Shown piece after piece: positions 1 through 7,826 of a stretch of DNA of 46,096 nucleotides. The stretch spans positions 1 through 46,096 of the forward strand of contig JACNJE010000104.1 of assembly GCA_014382705.1 (NCBI GenBank), read 5' to 3'. The notes under the pieces were generated by a model. The model worked only from the letters and a program-made list of their open reading frames with translations, made no database searches and was not told the origin of the DNA. The first letter of the stretch is position 1. Each line of letters opens with the position of its first letter. The translations under genes and the position numbers were made by a program. The stretch is from Verrucomicrobiota bacterium. Its GTDB lineage: Bacteria; Verrucomicrobiota; Verrucomicrobiia; Limisphaerales; UBA1096.

Positions 1-28
1 GGGGGTTCGACTCCCCCCGCCTCCACCA
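1..28 (+). ncRNA. ssrA: 3' end of tmRNA (alternatively tRNA-Ala), cut by the window edge
   Basis: The first 28 bases fold as the end of a tRNA-like domain. A T stem of five G (1-5) and five C (13-17) closes the loop TTCGACT, then comes the acceptor strand 18-24, discriminator A25 and an encoded CCA at 26-28. The acceptor strand has T at 22, which would be U70 of a G3-U70 pair, the identity element for alanyl-tRNA synthetase. That fits both tmRNA and tRNA-Ala. I favour tmRNA because this T-arm and CTCCACCA ending are typical of ssrA, but the body of the RNA is outside the window, so the choice is inference. Confidence 0.6.
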
Positions 29-34
29 TTTGAG

Positions 35-1336
35 CTATTTCTTTTCGATCAAGGCCAATGCCATCAGCACGTAGGCGGTGGTTAGGTTGGGGTCGCCTTC
101 CATCCAGCGCTGGGTCGGGTTTTGCCATGAACCGTCCGGCTTCTGAAGCGAGATGAGCTTGGCCGTGAGTTGCTTGCGCCAGTCAATCGTTTTGCCACCC
201 GGGCCGTCCAGTTGCGCCACGCCCTGCGCGCGCAGCGCCTTGGCCATGAGATGGTAGTAGTAGTAAACGCCCTCTGATCCCATGCCGGGATTTTCGTCGA
301 GCGTGTAGTTGCGGCTGAGCCAGTCGATGACGGCCTTCACGCGCTCGTCGTCGCGGCCGACGCGGGCGTAGGCGAGACTCATCATCCCGGCGTAGCTGAT
401 CGAGCCGTACGAGCGCAGCGCCACCCGCTTGGTCTGCTCGTCGACGATCTCCCCCGCCTTGCTTTCGCCGGGGTGGTAGATGAATCCGCCTCGATCCCCG
501 GGGGCGCGCGACAGGTTCGGGTTGTCGCTGCGCTCCGGCAGGTTTTGGCAACTGGCCAGGAAATGCTCGAGCGCCTTCCAGTCCAGGTCGGCCTCCAGTT
601 TCTGGCCGGGCTTGTCCGGGCGGCGCAGGGCCAACTCGGACAGTCTCATTGCCTCAACGGCCATAAGCGTGTTGTTCATGTCCGAGTGATCGTACTTGCT
701 GTTGTAGCCAACCCCGCCGTCGTGCGGATTGTCCATCCTGCCCTTTTCGCCAAGGTCAATCTGTGAGCCGGCGATGTAGGCCCGCGCCTTGGCGATCATC
801 GGGCGAAACTGCGGCTCGTCGGCGAGCGACAACGCCATCAGCGAACAGGCGGTGTTGTAGTTGATGAGCAGTCCGCGATGGATCGAGCCGTCCGGCTTGG
901 CCGAACCGGCGATGAAGTCGAGTGCGCGCCGTCGCTCGGAGCCGTACTTTGTGTCCAGCTTGGGCACGTCCACCATCTCGAGCGCGACCAGCGCGAGGGC
1001 GGTCAAGGCTGGCAGCTCGGAGTTGGACCACCAACCGGCGGCATGCTGGTTTTCGTAGAGAAACCGCGCTCCCCGCTCGATGGCCTGCCGTGTTGTGCTT
1101 GCGCCGGCCTCCTTCGCGTCCACCGCTTGGCCAATCGGGATGAACATCAGTAAGGCAGCAAAGGCGATTTGCCGGAGCCGCAGCAGGAATCGCTTGCTTG
1201 CTCCCTCTCCCCCGCCTTCTCCCGCTGGGGGAGAGAGCTTGGCCAGGCGCAGCCCGCCGGTCACCTTTCCGTTGGCGGAGGTTGCGGGCACTGACCCGAT
1301 GAGGGGAAGCGTTTGGATGTCTGCTGGGGCATTCAC
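35..1336 (-). CDS. Secreted prenyltransferase/squalene-oxidase-repeat protein
   Basis: The protein is built from about six alpha-alpha repeats of the terpenoid cyclase/prenyltransferase type. Examples are AIERGARFLYENQ, RALDFIAGSAKPDGS and KLISLQKPDGSW, each followed by a helix rich in Leu and Ala. No DXDD squalene-cyclase acid motif is seen, so cyclase activity is not supported; such secreted repeat proteins are common in Verrucomicrobiota and Planctomycetota with unknown roles. A signal peptide core (IAFAALLMFIPIGQAVDA) lies about 55 residues in, and its Gly-Gln-Ala comes from a TTGGCCAA palindrome at 1127. The start is doubtful: the GTG at 1336 gives a long Pro/Gly-rich leader that crosses a DNA hairpin (1205-1235). 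A GTG at 1264 is another option. It ends seven bases after the tmRNA, on the opposite strand. Confidence 0.75.
   Translation of the reverse strand: MNAPADIQTLPLIGSVPATSANGKVTGGLRLAKLSPPAGEGGGEGASKRFLLRLRQIAFAALLMFIPIGQAVDAKEAGASTTRQAIERGARFLYENQHAAGWWSNSELPALTALALVALEMVDVPKLDTKYGSERRRALDFIAGSAKPDGSIHRGLLINYNTACSLMALSLADEPQFRPMIAKARAYIAGSQIDLGEKGRMDNPHDGGVGYNSKYDHSDMNNTLMAVEAMRLSELALRRPDKPGQKLEADLDWKALEHFLASCQNLPERSDNPNLSRAPGDRGGFIYHPGESKAGEIVDEQTKRVALRSYGSISYAGMMSLAYARVGRDDERVKAVIDWLSRNYTLDENPGMGSEGVYYYYHLMAKALRAQGVAQLDGPGGKTIDWRKQLTAKLISLQKPDGSWQNPTQRWMEGDPNLTTAYVLMALALIEKK
1205..1235. repeat. Inverted repeat CTCTCCCCC / GGGGGAGAG
   Basis: Perfect 9-bp arms at 1205-1213 and 1227-1235 flank a 13-base loop. 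It lies in the doubtful N-terminal part of the preceding minus-strand gene and translates there to a Pro/Gly/Glu-rich stretch unlike a protein domain. This suggests either an intergenic element or a repeat inserted into a signal-peptide leader. Confidence 0.6.
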
Positions 1337-1454
1337 CGTTTGAAGGGCAAACTTATGGTCTTTTCCCCTGCCCTGTCGATTTCAATTCAAACTTTTTGTT
1401 GAAGAGGCCACCGATCTTACACATCCTTCCGCCGTTACGCAGGCGGCAGGCCCG

Positions 1455-2267
1455 ATGAAAACGTTGTTGCACACAAATGCGAACCGCGACTTGGCCAAGC
1501 GCGGCTTCACGCTGATCGAGTTGCTGGTCGTCATCGCGATCATCGCCATACTCGCGAGCCTCCTTCTTCCGGCACTGGCCAAGGCGAAAGGCAAGGCGCA
1601 CCAGATTTCCTGCATGAACAACTACCGGCAGCTTCAGGTCTGCTGGCACATGTACATCGACGACAACCACGGCCATCTGCCGCCCAACGCCACCATCAGT
1701 GGCAGTTCACGCGGCAGCTGGGCCGCCACCGCGCAAACCTGGATCAAGGGCAACGCCTTCTCCGATACCACCGACCAAAACATCCGGGTCGGTGTCCTGT
1801 TCAAGTACAACGACTCGGTGAACATTTACAAGTGTCCCTCTGACCGGTCCACCGTTCTCGACCAGGGCAAGATTCCCCGCTTTCGCAGTGTCGCGATGAA
1901 CATGCACATGAATCACATTCCCAACCCGCGAGACCGCACGAGCTGGCACAAGTATTCGGAGATCGTCGCCCCGCCGCCGTCCAAGGCGTTCGTGTTCATC
2001 GACGAACACGAGGGCAGCATCGACAACGCCCGGTTCACCGTGACGCAGCGGCACGAATGGCGCTGGATCGACTTTGCCGGCACGCGCCACAACAACGGCT
2101 GCGTGCTCAGCTTTGCCGACGGCCACTCCGAGCTTTGGAAATGGCAGGAGCCTCGCACGCTTGAGATTTCCAACATGAAGGGCTGGATCCAGGGCCAGAC
2201 CGGCGTGTACGGCAAGGATCGCGACCTCGGCCGCATCTACGACGCCATCCCGAAAGTCCCGATTTGA
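1455..2267 (+). CDS. Type II secretion pseudopilin-like protein with H-X9-DG domain
   Basis: A 270-residue protein with a class III (prepilin) signal. A short basic leader ends in KRG, followed by [20 protein letters not shown], the methylated Phe and hydrophobic helix of type IV pilin/pseudopilin proteins cleaved by prepilin peptidase. Near the C-terminus the segment from HNNGCVL to SFADGH has the His-9 residues-Asp-Gly spacing of the prepilin-type processing-associated H-X9-DG domain. That domain is greatly expanded in Verrucomicrobiota, Planctomycetota and Lentisphaerota. A role in a type II secretion or pilus-like assembly is inferred; no secretion genes are adjacent. The LeuAlaLysArg just before the prepilin cleavage site is encoded by a TTGGCCAA palindrome (1491). 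No clear Shine-Dalgarno precedes the ATG. Confidence 0.88.
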   Translation: MKTLLHTNANRDLAKRGFTLIELLVVIAIIAILASLLLPALAKAKGKAHQISCMNNYRQLQVCWHMYIDDNHGHLPPNATISGSSRGSWAATAQTWIKGNAFSDTTDQNIRVGVLFKYNDSVNIYKCPSDRSTVLDQGKIPRFRSVAMNMHMNHIPNPRDRTSWHKYSEIVAPPPSKAFVFIDEHEGSIDNARFTVTQRHEWRWIDFAGTRHNNGCVLSFADGHSELWKWQEPRTLEISNMKGWIQGQTGVYGKDRDLGRIYDAIPKVPI

Positions 2268-2310
2268 ACCGTTACCGGTTTTACAAAAGCCCGATTATTC
2301 ATGCGTTGTT

Positions 2311-2427
2311 GAATATCCGATATCGAACAAGGAGTGTTGAAATCTGAATGAGTGGGGGCGGCGATCCGTCACGGCCAGAATGAATGAATTTCAACTTTGG
2401 ACATTCCTTGTTCGATATTGGATATTC
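2311..2427. repeat. Intergenic imperfect inverted repeat built on GATATCGAACAAGGA
   Basis: The left arm at 2311-2345 (GAATATCCGATATCGAACAA then GGAGTGTTGAAATCT) is mirrored by the right arm at 2386-2427, whose reverse complement begins GAATATCCAATATCGAACAA and continues GGAATGT and AGTTGAAATTC. A spacer of about 40 bases separates them. It fills the convergent gap between the pseudopilin (ending 2267) and the PQQ-like gene (ending 2448). It could be a transcription terminator or the ends of a small non-autonomous element; no T-run is present. Confidence 0.65.
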
Positions 2428-2447
2428 GCTGTTTCCGATTCGCGGGT

Positions 2448-3785
2448 TCAATTGTCCGGCTCGCCGATGCAGTAGAGGAATTTCTCCCCGCGCAAAAACA
2501 TCGCGTCTCCCGCCAGCGCGGCCGATGCGCTGAAGCGCTCATCCAGTTCGTTCAACGCCAGCGCCCTTGGCTCTGCATCGCTGCTGAGAACCACCGTTTT
2601 TCCGTTTCGATCGGTCACGTAAATCCGCCCTGCGGCAGCCACAGGCGAGGCGTAAATATTGAAAAGCGGCCCCAGTCGGAACGGCCCGCTTGGCTCGTCG
2701 CCGGACGTCGCGTTCACGCGGGACAGCACCCCCTGGTAATGCCGCAAATAATAAAGCCAATCGCCGTGCAGCAGCGGCGATGGCACGTACGGCGTGCTGC
2801 GGTTCTTCCGCCAAACGATCTGCTTCGAACCGCTCAACTCCCCCTTCGCGCCCTCAAGGCGGATCGCCAGCAACGTCTGTTTCTCGTAACTGCCGGCGGC
2901 GAACACCACACCATTGGCTGCAACCGGCGAGGCGACAATGTTGCCCGGCAGCCCGCCCGCTTCCCAGATCACCCTGCCGGTCTCCAAATCGTACCCGCGC
3001 ACCCGCTTGGTTCCGCTGACGACCACCTGCGCTTGGCCTCTCTGTTCCACGACGATCGGCGTGGCCCACGAGGTGACCTCGTCGCGCGGCTGCCGCCAAC
3101 GCTCCTCGCCGGTGCGCTTGGCCAAGGCAACGATGAACGACGCCCCCTCGTGATCCCAGTTGACGACAACCGTCTCGCCGTGCAGCGCCGGCGACGCCCC
3201 CTCGCCGTGGCCGTGCTTCACCCGCATGTCGCCAAGGTCTTTCCACCAGGCCAGGCGCCCGGTGGTGTCGAGGCAGTACAGGCCGTTCGAGCCGAAAAAC
3301 GCGATGACATGTTCCCCGTCCGTCACCGGCGAGTTGGACGCCCACGTCGCCGACTCGTGCGTGCTCTCGTGCGGTTGCCGCGTTGCGACCGTCCGTCGCC
3401 AAGTCACCCCGCCGGTTTGCCGGTCGATCGCCATGACGGCGAACTGATAATCCGACTCCGGGTCCATGTTGTTGTGGGCACCCTCCGGCACCGGCCCAGT
3501 GAACGGTTTTCGTGGGCCGACCTGCTCGGCGGTGGTGACATAAACCAAGCCGCCCCACACCACCGGCGACGAGTGCCCAAGGCCGGGCAGCTTGGTTTTC
3601 CACCGGACATTCTTCGTCTCGCTCCACTCCACCGGCGGGTTGGCCCTCGGTGCCGCGCCGGTGGCCAATGGCCCGCGCCACTGCCCCCATTGCCCGAGCG
3701 GATCCACCGCTTGGCCAAGCGCAAACGAACCCAGCCAGCAAAGGCCAAGCGCGACAATCCACCTTGGATTCAACCGTTTCAACAT
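2448..3785 (-). CDS. Secreted PQQ-binding-like beta-propeller protein
   Basis: A 445-residue exported protein. A signal peptide (basic MLKRLNPR, then a hydrophobic stretch ending ALGQA) is followed by WRGP and repeated blades with SSPVVWGGLVYV, WASNSPVTDGEHV, ASPALHGETVVV, ATPIVVEQ, ASPVAANGVVFAAG and ASPVAAAGRIYVTD. These are tryptophan-docking PQQ-like propeller repeats, as in outer-membrane assembly protein BamB-like and PQQ-like proteins. No PQQ-dehydrogenase catalytic residues were recognised, so a binding or scaffold role outside the cytoplasm is more likely than enzyme activity. The signal-peptidase site is encoded by a full 14-mer palindrome (3708-3721), and a second TTGGCCAA (3118) encodes LeuAlaLysArg between blades. 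The ATG at 3785 is well placed. Confidence 0.85.
   Translation of the reverse strand: MLKRLNPRWIVALGLCWLGSFALGQAVDPLGQWGQWRGPLATGAAPRANPPVEWSETKNVRWKTKLPGLGHSSPVVWGGLVYVTTAEQVGPRKPFTGPVPEGAHNNMDPESDYQFAVMAIDRQTGGVTWRRTVATRQPHESTHESATWASNSPVTDGEHVIAFFGSNGLYCLDTTGRLAWWKDLGDMRVKHGHGEGASPALHGETVVVNWDHEGASFIVALAKRTGEERWRQPRDEVTSWATPIVVEQRGQAQVVVSGTKRVRGYDLETGRVIWEAGGLPGNIVASPVAANGVVFAAGSYEKQTLLAIRLEGAKGELSGSKQIVWRKNRSTPYVPSPLLHGDWLYYLRHYQGVLSRVNATSGDEPSGPFRLGPLFNIYASPVAAAGRIYVTDRNGKTVVLSSDAEPRALALNELDERFSASAALAGDAMFLRGEKFLYCIGEPDN
3708..3721. repeat. CGCTTGGCCAAGCG palindrome, full 14-mer
   Basis: Perfect 14-base palindrome within the signal-peptide coding region of the PQQ-like protein, read as AlaLeuGlyGlnAla. 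Another octamer copy, TTGGCCAA at 3873-3880, lies in the following 253-base gap upstream of the gene at 4039. Nothing else clear was found in that gap. Confidence 0.95.
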
Positions 3786-4038
3786 AGCCCGGGCAGGATG
3801 TGCCGCTTGGTTTTCATAACGGTGAATGCCGGTTCCCCACCCTGCCCTGTATCAGCCCCGAAATCAAACCCCTTGGCCAAGGGCCATGGGGGGCCATGGA
3901 AACCCGTCACCACCCCGACGGAACAGCGTGAGTTCGCCGTTTACGAGGCTGCGCCGTCTGCATATATCTTTGAACGTGATCGTCTTTGGATTGTCATATT
4001 CACAGGTTACAACTGGCTATTTTGCAAAAAAGAACATC

Positions 4039-5241
4039 ATGAAAACAGCAATAACATCCGCCATGGCAGCCGTGTTGACTGCTTCTCTTCATCTGCCTGC
4101 ATACGCAGCGGAGGATTACACGTTGCACGAGTGGGGCACTTTCACCACCGTCATCGGCTCCGACGGAACGCATCTTGACGGGGTCTACCGCGAAGACGCA
4201 CCGCTTCCAAAGTTCGTTTACCAACTGGACGCGCCCCCAAGAATAGCCCGCGGGGTTGCCCGGAGGACGAAGGGGCTCAACTACAGTCGCACGTTTGCCC
4301 ACGTGAACGTTCGCCTCGAGACGCCGGTCATCTATTTTTACACCGACAAGGCATTCGACGCTCAGGTGGATGTCGGCTTCAAGAACGGAACCATCGGCCA
4401 ATGGTATCCGGATCGTAGCGCAGGCGAGCAGCGGCAACGGCATCCGCTTCTCGATTTCGCCAAGCCTCGCAAAGGATCGATCCGCTGGAACGTCCATGTC
4501 GAACCGGCTGGCGAAGATCAATCGGCCCGCGTGTTCCGAAGCGGCGAACTTCCGTGCTGGCTTTACCCGCGTTATCCGGATTCCGCGCTGGTGACGAACG
4601 CGAATAAGGAGACGGAGAAATACCTGTTCTACCGCGGGCTCGGCCGGATGGAACTGCCAGTGGTGTTCACCTCCACGGATCAAGATCTGCACGTAACAAA
4701 CCGGGGCAAGAATAAAATCGCCCAGTGGCTGGTGTTCGAACTCAGCGAGAAAGGCGAAGCGCGCTGGTGGCTGCCCGATCCCATCGCCGGGGAGACCGGG
4801 AGCGCCACAGTGCAGTTGAACAGCCAGCACCATCGTGCGGAATGGAAAACGGCGCTCTATGCCGATGGCCATAAAATGCTGATGGATGCCGGACTCTATC
4901 GCAAGGAGGCCGACGCCATGTTGCAGACCTGGTGGGCCAGCTACTTTGAAACCCCGGGGCGGCGCGTGTTCTGGATTGTGCCGCGCGCCAAGGTTGACGA
5001 GATCCTCCCGCTCAAGGTTTCGCCGACACCCAAAGACACCGTGCGCGTGATCGTCGGACGATCTGAAATCTTGACGCCATCCTTTGAAAAACGGCTGGTC
5101 AGCGATTTCGCCGCCGTCAACGGGCGCGAGAAAGGCAACCGGTGGGCCAGCGACCGGTTCTTTCCCGCCTATTCCGCAAGAGTCAAGCAATTGAACGCAT
5201 CCGTGGTTGGAGCCGTGGTCGGCGACAGTCCCGACAGTTGA
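4039..5241 (+). CDS. Secreted HEWGTFT-type protein of unknown function
   Basis: A 400-residue protein starting at the ATG at 4039, where MKTAITSAMAAVLTASLH and PAYAAED form a clear signal peptide with AYA cleavage. The upstream extension of the frame to 3826 is Pro-rich and is not part of the gene. The mature protein begins YTLHEWGTFTTVIGSDG, a motif I recognise from many uncharacterised secreted proteins of Planctomycetota and Verrucomicrobiota. The rest contains mixed beta-rich segments (HVNVRLETPVIYFYT, WNVHVEPAG, EKYLFYRGLGRMELP) but no known catalytic motif. No function is proposed. It lies just upstream of and co-directional with the FG-GAP gene (54-base gap), so the two may be co-transcribed. 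Confidence 0.8.
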   Translation: MKTAITSAMAAVLTASLHLPAYAAEDYTLHEWGTFTTVIGSDGTHLDGVYREDAPLPKFVYQLDAPPRIARGVARRTKGLNYSRTFAHVNVRLETPVIYFYTDKAFDAQVDVGFKNGTIGQWYPDRSAGEQRQRHPLLDFAKPRKGSIRWNVHVEPAGEDQSARVFRSGELPCWLYPRYPDSALVTNANKETEKYLFYRGLGRMELPVVFTSTDQDLHVTNRGKNKIAQWLVFELSEKGEARWWLPDPIAGETGSATVQLNSQHHRAEWKTALYADGHKMLMDAGLYRKEADAMLQTWWASYFETPGRRVFWIVPRAKVDEILPLKVSPTPKDTVRVIVGRSEILTPSFEKRLVSDFAAVNGREKGNRWASDRFFPAYSARVKQLNASVVGAVVGDSPDS

Positions 5242-5277
5242 CAGCAACTGGGCCCAGTGCCTTCGTTAAACCGGCTT

Positions 5278-5292
5278 AAGGAGATCGTCCTT
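5278..5292 (+). promoter_or_regulatory. Shine-Dalgarno AAGGAG inside a small hairpin before the FG-GAP gene
   Basis: AAGGAG at 5278-5283 is 11 bases before the ATG at 5295, one of the few convincing ribosome-binding sites in the window. AAGGA (5278-5282) can pair with TCCTT (5288-5292) across the loop GATCG, which would hide the site. Regulation through this hairpin is speculative. Confidence 0.4.
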
Positions 5293-5294
5293 CC

Positions 5295-7055
5295 ATGCTG
5301 ACAAATCGTTCCCACTATCTGCCTGTCGCTCGCGTTGGGCAAAAATCTGTCTCGGTGGATAAGGCAAGGAACGGAGCGGTTCCGCTTGGTTCCGCAACCC
5401 ACTCCATCAAGCCTTCGTCGCGAAACCTGTTCTTATTGCTTGTTTTAGGTGTGTGCCTGCCGGAATGCCCGGCTCCACTCGCCCAAGAACCCGTTCGGGA
5501 GACATTGACCTCGCGGGTCGCGTTCGATCGGCATGAGGTCGCCATTGGCAAGGGCAAGCGCCTGTCCGTTCTGACGGGCTTTCTGCTCGGTGGCCCGATG
5601 GCCGATGTTGCCGTGCTCAACGTCAACGGAGAGGGCGAGCGGCGGCTGCGCCTCTTCGTCCTTCACGACGGCAACGGGTCGGAGCGGCTGAACACCCGGT
5701 TGCGGCCCGGCGTGTTGTTTGCGGACATCGCAACCATCGGCGGGCGTGACCGGTTGGTCACGTACGAGCCCGGCCGCCTGAACTGGTTCGACCCCGAATC
5801 GGCGACGGAACGGAAACTGGTTTCATCCAGTTGCAGCTTCGATCGACCGCGCAAGGATGAACTCCCCCATGTGGACGTGACCCACGACCTCAATGACGAC
5901 GGTCTCACCGACCTCGCGGTGCCGGTTGCCGATGGCTTCCGGGTGTTCATCCAGAGGGGCGACGGGGCGTTTGCCGAGCCGGTGACGATTGGACGGGCCG
6001 TTTCCATGGCGCGGATTCGCGGCGCCGACGGCTACCGGTATAGTCCGTGGTCCCAAAGTCGCATTCACAGGGTGGATTACAACCGGGACGGCCGAGTCGA
6101 TTTGGCGCATTGGGACAAGACTCATTTTACGGTCCATCCACAGGACAAACAGGGGCTGTTTTCCGCTGGGACCGCGAGCATGAGTAGCGAAGTCGTGTTC
6201 GACTCGGACGACCTCGATTCGCTCGCCACGGGAGACATGACCGGAAAGGTGCTTCACTCGGTCTCCGACATGAACGGCGACGGCATTGCCGACCTTGTAA
6301 TTTTTTCACTGGAGGGCCGACAACTGTCGGCCAAGCGATCCAGTTTCCGGATTCATTTCGGCGAGCCGACGGCCAGCGGGGGCACCCGGTTCCAGCCGGA
6401 GGCCGGCGCGGTCCTCCGCTCCGGTAACCGGATCCAGATCGGGATGAGCCGCCACGATTTCGGGGGGGACAGCCCAGGCGGCTTGATGGTGACAGCCATC
6501 GATCGCAAGTTTCTCAAGGGCAGCCTGTGGAAAAGTCTCAAGGGATTCATGGGCGATGACATCTCGCTGAATCTTGAGTTTTATCGCCTGACCGGCGGCC
6601 GCTTCGCCGACGCACCCGGCACCACGATCCGGACGGCGCTGGACGGGGTGCCCAGCCATCGCGAGCCGGGATGGGTGCCGCTGGACGTCCTGCTTCAGGG
6701 CGGCAAGCACGAAAACCGAAAGAGGAAAAAAAATTGGCCGCGCGCCTTCAACAACGCGCTGTTAATCGGGGACGTGACCGGCGACGGGCATTCCGACCTG
6801 CTCATCGGGGGGCACCCGAGGCATCTGGCGATCTATCCCGGCGCGCCCGGACCGGGACTGTTTTCGCGTCCGACTCAAGACCTTGCGGCGCCCATCTCCA
6901 ACGACGAGGAGTACATTTGGTTGATGGATCTGAACCGGGACGGCAGGCAGGACATCGTCATGCATCATCCATTCACCCTGCGTGACGGGCACGGCACTCC
7001 GTTGCGCCCGCCCGGCACGGAGCCGCAACGCGTGACACTGTTCATCGCCCGCTGA
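5295..7055 (+). CDS. Secreted FG-GAP/VCBS-repeat beta-propeller protein
   Basis: A 586-residue protein with an unusually long N-terminal leader (about 45 residues) before the hydrophobic segment NLFLLLVLGVCLPEC and a probable cleavage after LAQ. The body carries calcium-binding-like FG-GAP repeat loops: DLNDDGLTDLAV, DYNRDGRVDLAHWD, DMNGDGIADLVIF, DVTGDGHSDLLIGG and DLNRDGRQDIVMHH. These D-x-N/D-x-D-G-x-x-D loops mark integrin-alpha-like seven-bladed propellers. It is likely extracellular or cell-surface, with ligand unknown. The start at 5295 is supported by an AAGGAG site. It follows the HEWGTFT gene on the same strand and is followed 33 bases later by the SDR gene. Confidence 0.85.
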   Translation: MLTNRSHYLPVARVGQKSVSVDKARNGAVPLGSATHSIKPSSRNLFLLLVLGVCLPECPAPLAQEPVRETLTSRVAFDRHEVAIGKGKRLSVLTGFLLGGPMADVAVLNVNGEGERRLRLFVLHDGNGSERLNTRLRPGVLFADIATIGGRDRLVTYEPGRLNWFDPESATERKLVSSSCSFDRPRKDELPHVDVTHDLNDDGLTDLAVPVADGFRVFIQRGDGAFAEPVTIGRAVSMARIRGADGYRYSPWSQSRIHRVDYNRDGRVDLAHWDKTHFTVHPQDKQGLFSAGTASMSSEVVFDSDDLDSLATGDMTGKVLHSVSDMNGDGIADLVIFSLEGRQLSAKRSSFRIHFGEPTASGGTRFQPEAGAVLRSGNRIQIGMSRHDFGGDSPGGLMVTAIDRKFLKGSLWKSLKGFMGDDISLNLEFYRLTGGRFADAPGTTIRTALDGVPSHREPGWVPLDVLLQGGKHENRKRKKNWPRAFNNALLIGDVTGDGHSDLLIGGHPRHLAIYPGAPGPGLFSRPTQDLAAPISNDEEYIWLMDLNRDGRQDIVMHHPFTLRDGHGTPLRPPGTEPQRVTLFIAR

Positions 7056-7088
7056 GCATTCGGCCTTCCATCCGGAAGCGGCATCCGT

Positions 7089-7826
7089 ATGCTGCCGCCC
7101 GTGAGTTTATCCGGACAGAACGCAGTGGTGGTGGGCGGTGGCACCGGCATGGGTGAGGCCATCGCTCTGGGCCTGGCCAAGGCCGGGGCGAAGGTCGCGA
7201 TTGCCGGACGCCGGCAGGCCAAGCTGGACGCCGTCGCCGCCCAGGCCGGCGGCGCGATCCTCACCCACACGGTGGACGTGGCGGATCGGGCCAGCGTCAA
7301 GTCCCTGTTCGACTGGCTTGGCCAAGCGCTTGGCCAACTGCACCTGCTGGTGAACTGCGCCGGGACAAACGTGCCCAAGCGCTCGATGGGTGAGTTGGCC
7401 CCGGATGACTGGGACAAGCTGATGGCGACCAACGCCACCGGCGCCTTCAACTGCATGCATTTCGGGCTGCCGCTCATGCGTCCGCACAAGACCGGCCTCG
7501 TCATCAACATCTCGTCGACCTCCGGCAAACGGGCCGCCCCGCTCGGTGGCGTGGCCTACAACGCCAGCAAGTTCGCCATGGCCGCCCTCGGAACCAGCGC
7601 CAACGAGGACGAGCGCGAAAACGGGATCCGGGTGACGACCCTCTTTCCCGGCGAAGTGGACACGCCGATTCTCGACGACCGGCCCGTGCCTCCCTCGGCT
7701 GAACGCCGAGCAACCATGCTGAAAGCGGCCGACATCGCGGATATCACGCTGGCCGTCGCCAAGCTGCCTCCGCTGGCGCACGTGCCGGAACTGGTCATCA
7801 AGCCGATGCGCCAGTCGTTCATCTAA
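7089..7826 (+). CDS. SDR-family NAD(P)-dependent oxidoreductase
   Basis: A 245-residue classical short-chain dehydrogenase, the usual length for the family. The Rossmann cofactor motif is GGGTGMG (16-22), the structural motif NCAG (89-92), the catalytic Ser lies in NISSTSG (about 142-143), and the catalytic pair is Tyr157 and Lys161 in YNASK. Asp at the end of HTVDVAD contacts the adenine ring in the family. Substrate cannot be read from sequence; a sugar or acyl alcohol is typical. Two overlapping TTGGCCAA palindromes (7318, 7330) encode LeuGlyGlnAlaLeuGlyGln in the helix before the NCAG strand. The TAA at 7824-7826 overlaps the stop of the convergent RraA-like gene. Confidence 0.92.
   Translation: MLPPVSLSGQNAVVVGGGTGMGEAIALGLAKAGAKVAIAGRRQAKLDAVAAQAGGAILTHTVDVADRASVKSLFDWLGQALGQLHLLVNCAGTNVPKRSMGELAPDDWDKLMATNATGAFNCMHFGLPLMRPHKTGLVINISSTSGKRAAPLGGVAYNASKFAMAALGTSANEDERENGIRVTTLFPGEVDTPILDDRPVPPSAERRATMLKAADIADITLAVAKLPPLAHVPELVIKPMRQSFI
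7318..7337. repeat. Tandem pair of TTGGCCAA palindromes
   Basis: TTGGCCAAGCGCTTGGCCAA: two octamers at 7318-7325 and 7330-7337 share the 4-base GCGC between them, making a 20-base perfect palindrome. It lies within the SDR gene and is translated in frame as a duplicated LeuGlyGln. Confidence 0.95.

Noticed and set aside
3826-4038. N-terminal extension of the HEWGTFT protein
   Set aside because: Pro-rich sequence with no export signal, while the ATG at 4039 begins a clean signal peptide.
2397-4178. A 593-codon open frame on the plus strand
   Set aside because: It is the antisense shadow of the PQQ-propeller gene: Arg/Pro/His-rich, no domain, and it runs into the HEWGTFT gene in the wrong frame. 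High GC makes such long shadows common.
4000-5247. A 415-codon minus-strand frame opposite the HEWGTFT gene
   Set aside because: No recognisable domain and rich in Arg, Gly and His, as expected for antisense of a real gene; the plus-strand protein has signal peptide and family motif.
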